Shown here: positions 1-9,134 of the stretch, in pieces
How the letters are laid out: each line of letters starts with the position of its first letter
Position numbering within the stretch: position 1 is the first letter of the stretch
Assembly (NCBI GenBank): GCA_002722295.1
Contig: PBLF01000009.1
Coordinates: forward strand, 67,768 to 131,767
Source of the DNA: Stappia sp.
Lineage (GTDB): Bacteria > Pseudomonadota > Alphaproteobacteria > Rhizobiales > Stappiaceae
Length of the DNA stretch: 64,000 nt
Direction of reading: 5' to 3'
Position numbers and translations under genes: made by a program
Notes under the pieces: model-generated
Seen by the model: only the letters and a program-made list of their open reading frames with translations
Database searches by the model: none
Told to the model about the DNA's origin: nothing

Positions 1-807
1 GTCGCGCTTGCCGCCCTTTGCGAGAATGTCGACCGCGCGACGCGCACCTGCCTGGTCGAATACGCTTTCCTCGCGCATCCGGCGCTCGATCCCTTGCAGG
101 GTCTCTCCGGGCGCGAGAGAAAAGGCGCGGGCTAGCTCACCAAGCGCCGCATCCACGCCACCGGCCTCGTGCAGCCATTCCCGAAGGTCGTTCCTGCGGG
201 CGACCAGATCGGCGAGCATGTCCTCAACCGCCTTGTCGGAGAGCTCCGCGACAAGAAAGGACAACGCCCTTCCGAGCGGCCCGTCGGGAACGTCCTCCGC
301 GGCGGCGAGCACGCCGGCCCGCGCTCTCGCCATGAGATCGGCGGCCTGGCGATCATCCAGTACCTGGAAGTGGCCGGCGACGTTCGCCTCCAGCGGAAAC
401 TGGTGCAGCAACGCCTCGCAGAAGGCGTGGATCGTCTGGATCTTGAGCCCGCCCGGCGTCTCCAGCGCGGTGGCGAAGAGATGGCGTGCAAGAGACAGGC
501 GCGCGGCGCCGGGGCGCCTGCCCTCGATGGCTTCGATCTCCGCCGCCAGGGCCTCGTCGTCAAGCGCCGTCCATGCGCCCAGCGTGTCGAAAACGCGGGT
601 CGCCATCTCCGCCGCCGCCGCCTTGGTGAAGGTGAGGCACAGCAGACGGGACGGGGCGGTGCCGGCCAGAAGCAACCGGATCACACGGCGTGCCAGCACG
701 AAGGTCTTGCCGGATCCGGCATTTGCACTCACCCAGGCGGAACGCGTCGGGTCGGCGGCCAGGGCCTGACGTTCGCGCGTGCGCTCGGGGACCTGAAATG
801 CGCTCAT
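1..807 (-). CDS. addA: Double-strand break repair helicase AddA, N-terminal part (cut by window edge)
   Basis: Helicase-nuclease subunit of the AddAB complex, which resects DNA double-strand ends for RecA-dependent repair (the alphaproteobacterial counterpart of RecBCD). The frame runs off the left edge, leaving the first 269 codons. The start is ATG at 807, overlapping the addB stop as ATGA, which implies translational coupling. A Walker A motif ANAGSGKT lies at residues 28-35, followed by LTFTKAAAAEM, the typical UvrD/RecB-family motif Ia region. The C-terminal helicase and nuclease domains lie outside the window, so integrity of the whole gene cannot be judged. Confidence 0.93.
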   Translation of the reverse strand, partial: MSAFQVPERTRERQALAADPTRSAWVSANAGSGKTFVLARRVIRLLLAGTAPSRLLCLTFTKAAAAEMATRVFDTLGAWTALDDEALAAEIEAIEGRRPGAARLSLARHLFATALETPGGLKIQTIHAFCEALLHQFPLEANVAGHFQVLDDRQAADLMARARAGVLAAAEDVPDGPLGRALSFLVAELSDKAVEDMLADLVARRNDLREWLHEAGGVDAALGELARAFSLAPGETLQGIERRMREESVFDQAGARRAVDILAKGGKRD

Positions 808-3800
808 GCGTCGTCTCCCCCGCCGAGCGCCCATTCCGCCACGCGCGCGAGGTGATCGTAGGGGCCGTTCATTTCGCCCTCACTCATGACGCGTGCACGG
901 GAGAGATAACCCCTCGATGGGTTCTCATAAGTGGCCAGCAGGGCACGCGTACGCGCCAGCGCTTCGGCGGTGAATTCCGCCATTGTCTGGTCCTTTGCCG
1001 GGCCACGCGTCCCCTTCTCCAGCGGCTCGCGTCCGCCGGAAAGCCTGAGATAGAGAAGCTCCTCCACCGCCGCGCCCGGATCGATACCGGCAAAGGCGCC
1101 GGCACCGACCATCGCTGCCTCGAGGGGCAACTGCGGCGCAAGAAGCGACGCGACCTGCTTGCCGCTCGGCATCTGCCCGGTCTTGTAGTCGAGGATGGAG
1201 AGCGTTCCATCCTCCATCAGGTCGATGCGGTCGGCGCGACCGCTCAGCGTGACGATCCGTCCCGGAGCCAGGTCGATCTCCATGCGCCCGGCAATTTCGA
1301 GATACCGGTGCCGGACATGCCTGGCACGCGCAGTCTCGTAGGCGACAAACGCCTCCGCAATGCGCTGGAACCGCAGCCACCAGATGGCACGCACCTCGGG
1401 AAAGGCGTCGAGAGGGGCGAACTTCTCCCGCCCGATGGCAAGCAGGCGCGGCAGCGCGGTTTGATCGAGCGGCGGGTCCTCGGCCAGAAACGCGGCAAGG
1501 CAGTCGTGGATGAGTGTCCCCTTCTCCGCCGCTCCCGGATCTCCTCCGATCGGGTCGACCGGATCGAGCGCCAGTACACGCCTTGCATAGACCGCGTAGG
1601 GATCACGGATCAGGGTCTCCACCTCGGTGACCGAAATACGCGGCGGACGGGCCTCGACCGGCGGCACCGGCTCCGGACGCGGAGCGGGCACGGGTGACGC
1701 CGAGACATCGAGATGGGCGGCGAGCGTGCGCAGCCTTTCGCCACGCATGCGCATTTCCCCGCTTACCTCGGCACCGAGGAGCGTGGTCAGCCGCAGCAGC
1801 CAGCGTGAGGGCACGGTCGGAGCACCGTCGGCACGTTCGGCGCGCGAAAGGATCACCTCGCCCGCGCCCAGCCCTTGCGTGAAATCATGTGCTGCCCCCC
1901 CGATGCGCCGTTCGGGCGGATCAAGGCCGATGCCGTGCTTCATCGGCCGGCTGAGCCAGGGGTCGTTTCGGGTCGACTGCGGCCAGGTCCCCTCGTTGAG
2001 TCCTCCCAGAACCACCCGGTCGAAGGCCTGGAGCCTGGCTTCCATAGGCCCGAGAATGGCAATGCGGGGATCGCCGGGCAGGCTCCTGCGCACGTTGATA
2101 CCGGACACCAGCGCCTGGAAGACGGCCGGCCAGTCGCGTGGCGGCACGGCGAGCCCAGCGGGGTGCGCCGCCAGCATCTCGGCAAATGCGCCCGCGAGTC
2201 CCTCGCCCGCCTCGCCGGCATAGAGTTCCGAGACATCGCCGGTCTCGTCACGCGCGATTGCCGCAAGAACCCGTTCGTGCGCTGTGACGAGGCGCGACAC
2301 GTCCACGGGACCGCGTTGGTCCGCGAGACTTTCGAGCGGCTCCAGCGCCGCGCAGAGGCGCTCCACGAGATCGACGACCGCCTCCCAGTCGTCATCGTGG
2401 ATATCCTTCCAGCGCGGCATGTGACCGGAGTCGTCCGAAAGAGCCAGGTCGCGCGCGGCGACGACGGCCTGGCGAAGCCCCTCGCTTCCGCCGCGCGGGC
2501 GTGGCCCGCGAAGCACGGCCCGCTCGAGCGCGCGCGCAGCCGAGCGGATCTCCTTTGCCGGCAACCCGAGGCGTGACAGCGGGTGCTTCAGCAGAGCGAG
2601 CAGGGCGACCGGGTCGAGCCCCTCGAGTGCTAGCCCGGCCGCAAGGCGTGCCAGGACGCCGGGGGCCGTCTGGTCGAGCGGGCGTCCGGCACTGTCGTCG
2701 GCAACGATCTGCCAGCGTGCCAGTTCGCCGATTACGCGGCGCGCAAGCGTCCTGTCCGGCGTCACGAGAGCGGCGGTGCGCCCCTGCCCGATCGCCTCAC
2801 GCAGCGCGAGCGCGATGGTAAGTGCCTCGTCCGCCTCGTTGCGCGCACCGACCAGCGAAACGCCGGCAAAGGCACGCCGACGCTCGTCCACGGGAATGGC
2901 GGCCATGACCTGCGGCCATTCATCGGTGATCTCGGCCGGGCAAAGTGCATGACCAACCAGTCCGTCGCGAAGTGACAGGGCCTCCCGGTCCGCCTGCTCG
3001 AACGCGCCCGGCCCAAGGTCGCGAATGTCATCGGGCGATGCCCCCAGGGCATCGATCAGGCGCAACATGCCGTGCTGGGGATGGCTCGGGGCGCCGGTTG
3101 CATCCGCTTCCTCGCCCCTTCCGAGAATGACGTCGCGCGCGCGCCGCGACATCATCGGATCGAACCCCGGCAACACAATCGCGCCCTGCGGCAGGCCCGC
3201 CACAACGGACAGGAGCTCGGCCGTTGCCGGGATCGAGCCGGTCGTGCCCGCGACGATGATCGGCCCGTCTGGCGGCGAGGCCGCAAGGCGCCGCGCCTCG
3301 CGCCGAATGAGCGCGGAACGCCGGGCCTTCGGATCCATGGCGCCGCGACCCGCCAGATAGGCAGGCCAGTGCTCCATGGCGATCTTGAGGAAATCCAGCG
3401 TGATCTGCCAGTAACGGGCGTGATCCTCGGGCACCAGACCGAGCAACCCGCCCCAGTCGACCTCCTCGGTCTCCACCTCGTCCATGAGCGCAACCAGCGC
3501 CGTGGCAAGCCAGGCTGCATCAGCGGCAGAGGCCGGAGCCTTGAGCACCGCGCCCGGCGGAAGTTCCAGGATCTCGCGGCGAAGTGCCCCCTCCCAGGCA
3601 TAGACGAGGCGGGTCATCGCCATGCGTCGCTCCATGTCCGGCAGCGCGGGGGGCAGTCCGTCCACGGCGGGTGCCGGGGCCAGAAGGAGCGCATCCTCGT
3701 CCACATCGCCAAGCGGACGGATCGCGGGCAACAGGGCCGCGCGGGTTCCAAGCTTCTTCTGGAAAAGGGCCGGAAGCCCGCGCGCCGCACGACGCGTGGG

Positions 3801-3983
3801 CACGTAGATGGTCGCGGAGGCCAGTGCCAGCGGATCCTCGCGCGGGGCAAAGCCCGGGATCAGTTCACCGTCGAGCAGGGCGTCGACAATCCGCGACAGA
3901 AAGGGAACCGACGGCGGAAGCGTGAACAGGCGCGGCGAACGTGCTTCCGCCACGTGCCGATGTGATCCGAGACTTTCGGACAT
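804..3983 (-). CDS. addB: Double-strand break repair protein AddB
   Basis: Second subunit of AddAB. In the family it carries a degenerate helicase core and a RecB-like nuclease domain. The 1059 residues match the usual alphaproteobacterial AddB length. Near the C terminus the motif ILDYKTGQ is the D...YKTG signature of the PD-(D/E)XK nuclease fold, preceded by GRADRIDL. The stop overlaps the addA start by ATGA, and the murU-like gene lies 48 bp upstream on the same strand, so the run divL to addA is probably one transcript. No truncation is seen. Confidence is high from length, nuclease motif and the addA partner. Confidence 0.95.
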   Translation of the reverse strand: MSESLGSHRHVAEARSPRLFTLPPSVPFLSRIVDALLDGELIPGFAPREDPLALASATIYVPTRRAARGLPALFQKKLGTRAALLPAIRPLGDVDEDALLLAPAPAVDGLPPALPDMERRMAMTRLVYAWEGALRREILELPPGAVLKAPASAADAAWLATALVALMDEVETEEVDWGGLLGLVPEDHARYWQITLDFLKIAMEHWPAYLAGRGAMDPKARRSALIRREARRLAASPPDGPIIVAGTTGSIPATAELLSVVAGLPQGAIVLPGFDPMMSRRARDVILGRGEEADATGAPSHPQHGMLRLIDALGASPDDIRDLGPGAFEQADREALSLRDGLVGHALCPAEITDEWPQVMAAIPVDERRRAFAGVSLVGARNEADEALTIALALREAIGQGRTAALVTPDRTLARRVIGELARWQIVADDSAGRPLDQTAPGVLARLAAGLALEGLDPVALLALLKHPLSRLGLPAKEIRSAARALERAVLRGPRPRGGSEGLRQAVVAARDLALSDDSGHMPRWKDIHDDDWEAVVDLVERLCAALEPLESLADQRGPVDVSRLVTAHERVLAAIARDETGDVSELYAGEAGEGLAGAFAEMLAAHPAGLAVPPRDWPAVFQALVSGINVRRSLPGDPRIAILGPMEARLQAFDRVVLGGLNEGTWPQSTRNDPWLSRPMKHGIGLDPPERRIGGAAHDFTQGLGAGEVILSRAERADGAPTVPSRWLLRLTTLLGAEVSGEMRMRGERLRTLAAHLDVSASPVPAPRPEPVPPVEARPPRISVTEVETLIRDPYAVYARRVLALDPVDPIGGDPGAAEKGTLIHDCLAAFLAEDPPLDQTALPRLLAIGREKFAPLDAFPEVRAIWWLRFQRIAEAFVAYETARARHVRHRYLEIAGRMEIDLAPGRIVTLSGRADRIDLMEDGTLSILDYKTGQMPSGKQVASLLAPQLPLEAAMVGAGAFAGIDPGAAVEELLYLRLSGGREPLEKGTRGPAKDQTMAEFTAEALARTRALLATYENPSRGYLSRARVMSEGEMNGPYDHLARVAEWALGGGDDA

Positions 3984-4031
3984 GTTCTCCCCTTCACCCC
4001 GCCCGGCGGGCCCCCTTCGAACGCGCCGGGT

Positions 4032-4757
4032 TCAGGTCGCCTCGCGTGCCAGCACGGCCTCCGCCTCGCCGACGGCGTCCGGCGTTCCGACATGAAGCCA
4101 GGTGCCATCCATGGCGACACCGTAGAGCCTGCCCGCAGCGATTGCCACGTCGAACAGGCGGTTCAGGGAGAAGGGTTCGGGCGCGGAACCCGCGAAGAGG
4201 CGCTGATGCAGGATCGCCCCACCGGCATAGGCGAAAGGCGCATTTGCGCGCGCGCCACGCCGCTCCAGCCGCCCCGAGTCGTCCATCAGAAAGTCGCCCG
4301 CGCCGGAAAAGCCCACCGACCTGTCATGCCCAGCAAGAAGCAGCAGGGCATCCATCCTGTCACTGTCCCATGCGCTCGCAAGCCTTTCGAGGGCCGGGGT
4401 TTCCCCTTCGGTCCACGTGCTGTCGGAGTTGAGCAGGAAGAAGGGCTCGTCACCCAGCAACGGCAACGCCTTCACGATCCCGCCGCCGGTTTCGAGAAGG
4501 ACATCGCGTTCGTCAGAGATCACCGGGGCCGGTGCTCCGCGCCAGTCCGCGACATGCGCCTCGATCTGGTCCGCGAGGTAGTGGACATTGACGACGCATG
4601 TTCCAACGCCTGCGACGGCAAGCTTGTCGCGCGCGCGGTCAAGCAGCGTGCGGCCCGCCACCGGAACGAGCGGCTTCGGCATCCGGTCCGTGAGCGGGCG
4701 CATCCGCGTTCCAAGACCGGCGGAGAGAATGATGGCATGGGTGGGCCGGATAGCCAC
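4032..4757 (-). CDS. murU: Sugar-1-phosphate nucleotidyltransferase, probable MurNAc-1-P uridylyltransferase (MurU-like)
   Basis: A 241-residue nucleotidyltransferase with the family signature GLGTRMRPLTDRMPKPLVPV at residues 14-33 and a later NSDS metal-binding stretch. By family it joins NTP and a sugar 1-phosphate to give an NDP-sugar. The gene directly upstream (25 bp away) encodes a kinase half resembling AmgK, the anomeric MurNAc/GlcNAc kinase, and in Pseudomonas AmgK and MurU act in sequence to recycle MurNAc to UDP-MurNAc without new synthesis. I therefore infer a cell-wall recycling role in the cytoplasm. Annotation as mannose-1-phosphate guanylyltransferase is the alternative; sequence alone does not separate substrates. 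Confidence 0.8.
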   Translation of the reverse strand: MAIRPTHAIILSAGLGTRMRPLTDRMPKPLVPVAGRTLLDRARDKLAVAGVGTCVVNVHYLADQIEAHVADWRGAPAPVISDERDVLLETGGGIVKALPLLGDEPFFLLNSDSTWTEGETPALERLASAWDSDRMDALLLLAGHDRSVGFSGAGDFLMDDSGRLERRGARANAPFAYAGGAILHQRLFAGSAPEPFSLNRLFDVAIAAGRLYGVAMDGTWLHVGTPDAVGEAEAVLAREAT

Positions 4758-4781
4758 GTCGTGTTCCCCCGTTGTCGTGCC

Positions 4782-6389
4782 CTAGTGAGCGGTCCGCCCG
4801 AGACGGTCGGCAAGGTCCGGGTCATGTCCGGCAAACCACTCCCGCAGCTCCGCCAGGTCGCCAGTCTCGAGCGCGCGGACAAGATAGTCGCGCACCCTCG
4901 GCAGGTGACGGAGATAGGCGGGTTTGCCATCGCGACGGTGAAGACGGCGAAAGACTCCGAGGATCCGGGTCGCGCGCTGTGCCGCGACAATCGCGTAGTC
5001 GCGCGCGAAACGCTCCGTGTCGAAGGCCGGATCGATCTCCAGGCGCCGAGCGACATAGCGGGCCACGAGGTCGGCTTCGAGCTGACGGGGAATGTCGACG
5101 CGCGCGTCCTGTGCGAGCGAGGCGACATCATAGGCATCGGGGCCGATCACCGTGTCCTGCGTGTCGACGATGCCGATGCGTTCATGCCACTTGCGCTCCG
5201 CGCGCCAGATGAGATTCGGCGAATGGTAGTCCCGCAAGACCCAGGTGCGTGAACCTGCAAGCGCGCTTTCGAGAAGCGGTGTCCAGAGCGCCGCGAATTC
5301 AGCACGCAGGCCATCATCGGCCGTAATACCGGCCTCCGGCAGCGACCAGTCGAGAAACAGTTCGACCTCGACAAGAAAAGCCCGCAGGTCAAAGGACGGC
5401 AAATGCCATGCGGCATTCGGGGACGCCCGCGCGGCCTCAGGCAGCGGCAACGGGTTTTCGGGGGGCGTGGCGTGAAGGTCGGCGAGCACGTCCATCGCCG
5501 CCGCATAGCGCTCCGGAACCGGGTTTCCCTCCGTGTCGACCACCTTTCCCCGACCGAGATCCTCCTGAAGGAGGATACCTGCCTGCAGATCCGCTCCGAG
5601 AAGCGCCGGCGTGGCGAAACCGCGCTCGCGCAGCGCATGCGCCACGGCGACGACGGCCTCGGAGGACTGATCCGCCAGATGCACGATTTCCGCGTAGGAC
5701 AGCCCGTCCCGCAGCACCGGCGCGGGCGGGCGCAGAGCAGGATCCGCATTCACCAGAATGGCCCTGCGCTCACCATCGACTACCGTTTCGAACCGGCGTG
5801 GAGATGCATCGCCCTGAAAATACCGGCGCGTCGCACCCTCCATTCCCGCTTGAACGACGAGATCGCGAATGGCGAACGTCCGCGCGATCCGATGTCCCCA
5901 GTCGCCTTCCTCCCAGGAAAAGGCGAGACGGCGCGCACCTTCCTGCACTTCGGCATCGATGCGCAGCACAAGTCGTGAGCGCGGGATGGCTGCGGCCGCG
6001 CGCTCGGGCCACTCGACAAGCGCGACTCCGGTTTCCAGCGCATCCTCGAGCCCCAGTTCATCGACCTCTTCCGGATCCTCGAGACGGTAGAGATCGAAAT
6101 GGGCGACGGCAAAGCGCGGCAGCGCGTAGGACTGCACGAGAGTGAAGGTGGGACTGGGCACGTCGAGCGCGTCGTCGTCGGCCAGTGCCCGTATCAGCGC
6201 ACGGGCGAATGTGGACTTGCCGGCCCCCAGATCGCCGACGAGACAGACGCAGTCGCCAGGGCGAAGCGCCATGGCCAGATCCTCGGCGGCCCGGCAGGTC
6301 GCCGCCTCATCTTCACAGGTGACCACGGCTTCACCGGCGGGCGCCTCGCCGGGCCGGTCCTGCAGGGGGCGCGCGTCGTCGGAAGTCAT
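4782..6389 (-). CDS. Fusion: TsaE tRNA-t6A ATPase + AmgK-like sugar kinase
   Basis: A 535-residue two-domain protein. Residues about 1-165 are TsaE: Walker A GDLGAGKST at 52-60, HFDLYRL near 97-103 and VEWPER at 125-130. TsaE is the ATPase that drives the TsaBD complex making N6-threonylcarbamoyladenosine at position 37 of tRNA. Residues about 176-535 are an aminoglycoside-phosphotransferase-fold kinase with LRDYHSPN (catalytic D387) and IVDTQD (metal-binding D409), like AmgK, the anomeric kinase for MurNAc/GlcNAc. The two functions are not obviously related; such fusions are known in alphaproteobacteria. The start is 9 bp after the divL stop, and murU follows 24 bp later. The kinase substrate is inferred from the MurU neighbour. 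Confidence 0.88.
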   Translation of the reverse strand: MTSDDARPLQDRPGEAPAGEAVVTCEDEAATCRAAEDLAMALRPGDCVCLVGDLGAGKSTFARALIRALADDDALDVPSPTFTLVQSYALPRFAVAHFDLYRLEDPEEVDELGLEDALETGVALVEWPERAAAAIPRSRLVLRIDAEVQEGARRLAFSWEEGDWGHRIARTFAIRDLVVQAGMEGATRRYFQGDASPRRFETVVDGERRAILVNADPALRPPAPVLRDGLSYAEIVHLADQSSEAVVAVAHALRERGFATPALLGADLQAGILLQEDLGRGKVVDTEGNPVPERYAAAMDVLADLHATPPENPLPLPEAARASPNAAWHLPSFDLRAFLVEVELFLDWSLPEAGITADDGLRAEFAALWTPLLESALAGSRTWVLRDYHSPNLIWRAERKWHERIGIVDTQDTVIGPDAYDVASLAQDARVDIPRQLEADLVARYVARRLEIDPAFDTERFARDYAIVAAQRATRILGVFRRLHRRDGKPAYLRHLPRVRDYLVRALETGDLAELREWFAGHDPDLADRLGRTAH

Positions 6390-6398
6390 CGGCGTCAG

Positions 6399-8924
6399 CT
6401 ATTCGGCGGCGTGCTTGAGGACTGCGGGAGAGACGGGAAATCGGCAGACGACACGTGTGCCGACCCCCTCTTCCGACTCGATGCTCACCGTGCCGCCATG
6501 CAGCTCGACGAAGCTCTTGACGATGGACAGGCCGAGACCGGCGCCGCGACGACGCACGCCGGCATCCCGCCCGACGAACCGCGCGAAGACCTGATCGAGC
6601 ATGTCCTCGGGAATACCGCATCCGTGGTCGCGGACCTCGAACTCCAGCGCGTCATTGTCCCGACGGCAGGCGACGTCGATCTCGCCCCCCACATCCGAAA
6701 ACCGCAGCGCATTGGACAAGAGGTTGAACAGGACCTGGCGCAGGCGCCGCTCGTCGGCCTCGATCACGCCGACGTCGGGCGCGACCTCCAGCTTGAGCGT
6801 GATGCCGCTTTCGGTCAGCCGGTCCTTCAGGCCCTCGACGGCCGCCTGAACGGTGCGCGCCACGTCCACCGCGGAGACATCGAGCTCCATGATGCCGGCA
6901 TCGATTGTCGCCAGGTCCAGAATGTCGTTGATGATCGCCAGAAGCGCCGAGGAGGACGACAGGATGTAGTCCACATACTCGTTCTGCTTGGGCGTGAGGG
7001 GGCCGAACTTCGGATCCGACAGGAGCTGCGCGAAGCCGATGATGTTGGTCAGGGGCGAGCGCAGTTCGTAGGAGACGTGCTGGATGAAGGCGTTCTTGAG
7101 CTGGTCGGCCTGTTCCAGCGCCTCGTTCTTGTCGAGAAGCGCGCGCTCCACGTTCACCGAGTCCGTCACGTTGACGAAGGTGATGAGCGTGCCGCCGTCG
7201 GGCAGCGGCACCGTCGCATAGTCGATGACCTCGCCGCTGTCGCGCTCCAGACGGCCATAGACCGGCTCGCGGTTGTCGGCGAGGCTGGTGACGGCGGTGA
7301 CGAGCCGCTGCCAGGTCGTCGCCTCGTCCGGCTCCAGCCCGTCCGCATTGACGATACGGGTGATGTGCGGACTGTCGCCGAGCCGGTCGTCGGCAAGGTC
7401 CCAGATCATTTCGAAGGCCGGGTTCCACAGACGCAGGCGCCCGTCGGAACCGAACACGGCGACCGCCTCGGAAAGGTTGTCCAGCGTCTCGCCCTGCACC
7501 CGGATCAGCGAGTTGTAGCGGCTTTCGAGATCAAGCCGTTCCGTCACGTTCTCGTAGATGTAGGTCACGCCGCCCTGGGGATGGGGGTTGGCGATGACGC
7601 GCAGCGTCCGGCCGTCCGGCAGGTGCCACCAGAACTCGCGCGGCTCGAGCGAAGTGTAGCTTTCCAGAAGCTTGTTGCGCCAGCCGCGATAGTCGGCCTG
7701 CTCCGGCAGCTTGCGGGCCGCGCGCAGCGCGTCGAGAAGCGCGCCGTCGGAAGGCATCTGCTCCAGAAAACCGGTGTCCAGGTCCCACAATGCACGGAAG
7801 GCGGCATTGTAGAACTGAAGCTTGCGGTCCGAACCGAAGATGGCCACGGCCGTCGCGAGCTGGTCGAGCGTACGGGCGTGAAAGTCGATGGTGCGGCCAA
7901 GCTCCTGGCGCACGTTCTCGAGCTCGCTGACATCGACCGCGATACCGCCCGCACCGCCTTCGGCAACGAAATGGGTGACATCGAAGATCCGGCGCGCGCC
8001 GGCCGCGACGACCGGCATGCGGGCGCGGGCGAAACCGTCGGCGCCGCGCTCCTTCTCGATGGTCTGGAGCCCCTTGGAATCCAGAAACTCGGTGCCCCCG
8101 TCCACCGCCGTTTTCGCGTCTGCGGCCTCGACCGCGCGCGCAAAGGCTGCATTGGCCCAGATCAGGGCGCCGTCACCGTCGCGTAGCCAGGCCGGCCCGG
8201 CGAAGCCGTCGAGGATCGAGCGCAGCGTCTCGAGTTCATGCGTCTGCGCCTCGTGCCTGCCGGCGAGAAGGGCATGGCTGCGTCGCTCGCCGGTCAGGTC
8301 GCGCAGGCGCATCACGGGGGCACTGGCCGCGACACGGCCCCGCACCTCGACCAGACCGTCCAGGGTCGTGGGAAGAACGAGGCGAAAGGCTTCGCCATGC
8401 CGGCGCAGCCGCTCGACCGCATGTTCGAGCATTTCCGCTTCACGCGCGTCAAGCCACGACCCGAAGGCAAGCAGGCGGGCGGGAGAGCGGGGAACTCCGG
8501 ACGTCTCGTCCAGAACACCCGCGACCATCGGTTCCTCGCCGTCCTGCCAGACGACGATGCGCTGGTCGTCGGACGCGATCAGGCTTTCAAGACGATCGAG
8601 GCGCGCCGCCAGGGCCGCACTCTTCTGGCGGGCAGCCGCAAGGTCTCCGCTGGAGGAACGATTGTGCCTGAGGAGGGCGACAGCCGACGCCACGGCGAAA
8701 GTGACCGCACCGCCGATGGCGGCGATCCAGACGACCTTGGTGGCATCGAGGGGAAACGGCTCCAACGCATCGGCGGCAGTCGCCGCGGTCTGCGCGGCGG
8801 CGCCAATCGTCGTGGAGAGAAGGGACACCGTGGATGCCCCAGCCCGCAGGACTGATTTTCGACTCCAATTTTGCCACGCGCGAGTGGCACGCGCGTGCTG
8901 ACAGCCGTCCCCCGGCATCCGCAT
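6399..8924 (-). CDS. divL: DivL-type PAS sensor kinase with tyrosine in the H-box
   Basis: An 841-residue membrane-anchored kinase. One transmembrane segment lies near residues 63-85, followed by a coiled stretch, at least three PAS-like repeats (about 230-345, 355-475, 485-600), a dimerisation domain and a C-terminal ATPase domain. The phospho-acceptor position of the H-box is tyrosine (HVSYELRSPL, Y619, codon TAC at 7070-7068) instead of histidine, the hallmark of Caulobacter DivL, which couples DivK~P levels to the CckA-ChpT-CtrA phosphorelay controlling replication and division. The ATPase boxes remain recognisable. An alternative start at 8918 has better spacing from the AAAGGA motif. 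ahcY lies upstream on the same strand after 210 bp; tsaE/amgK follows 9 bp downstream. Confidence 0.88.
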   Translation of the reverse strand: MRMPGDGCQHARATRAWQNWSRKSVLRAGASTVSLLSTTIGAAAQTAATAADALEPFPLDATKVVWIAAIGGAVTFAVASAVALLRHNRSSSGDLAAARQKSAALAARLDRLESLIASDDQRIVVWQDGEEPMVAGVLDETSGVPRSPARLLAFGSWLDAREAEMLEHAVERLRRHGEAFRLVLPTTLDGLVEVRGRVAASAPVMRLRDLTGERRSHALLAGRHEAQTHELETLRSILDGFAGPAWLRDGDGALIWANAAFARAVEAADAKTAVDGGTEFLDSKGLQTIEKERGADGFARARMPVVAAGARRIFDVTHFVAEGGAGGIAVDVSELENVRQELGRTIDFHARTLDQLATAVAIFGSDRKLQFYNAAFRALWDLDTGFLEQMPSDGALLDALRAARKLPEQADYRGWRNKLLESYTSLEPREFWWHLPDGRTLRVIANPHPQGGVTYIYENVTERLDLESRYNSLIRVQGETLDNLSEAVAVFGSDGRLRLWNPAFEMIWDLADDRLGDSPHITRIVNADGLEPDEATTWQRLVTAVTSLADNREPVYGRLERDSGEVIDYATVPLPDGGTLITFVNVTDSVNVERALLDKNEALEQADQLKNAFIQHVSYELRSPLTNIIGFAQLLSDPKFGPLTPKQNEYVDYILSSSSALLAIINDILDLATIDAGIMELDVSAVDVARTVQAAVEGLKDRLTESGITLKLEVAPDVGVIEADERRLRQVLFNLLSNALRFSDVGGEIDVACRRDNDALEFEVRDHGCGIPEDMLDQVFARFVGRDAGVRRRGAGLGLSIVKSFVELHGGTVSIESEEGVGTRVVCRFPVSPAVLKHAAE

Positions 8925-9105
8925 GATCCTTTAACCGCCGCATCGGGCACTCGGGCCCACACGGTCAGTTCTGCCTCACGAACCGACCGATTCGCAAAGA
9001 CCATAGCGCAAAGCCGAATCGCGAAGAAGGGTGCGTTACCGAAAAGTAAACGGGAGCCGTGTCGTCCACAGCCCCCGTCCATGTGCCCTGCAAGGACAAG
9101 TCGCG

Positions 9106-9128
9106 GCAAGGGGCGCCAGGCCCCTTGC
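9106..9128 (-). terminator. Stem-loop after ahcY
   Basis: A perfect 9-bp inverted repeat (GCAAGGGGC / GCCCCTTGC, 5-nt loop) begins 7 bp beyond the ahcY stop codon. It has no U-tract on the minus strand, so it may be a weak or Rho-assisted terminator or an RNA 3' end stabiliser rather than a classical intrinsic terminator. Confidence 0.45.
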
Positions 9129-9134
9129 GGGATA

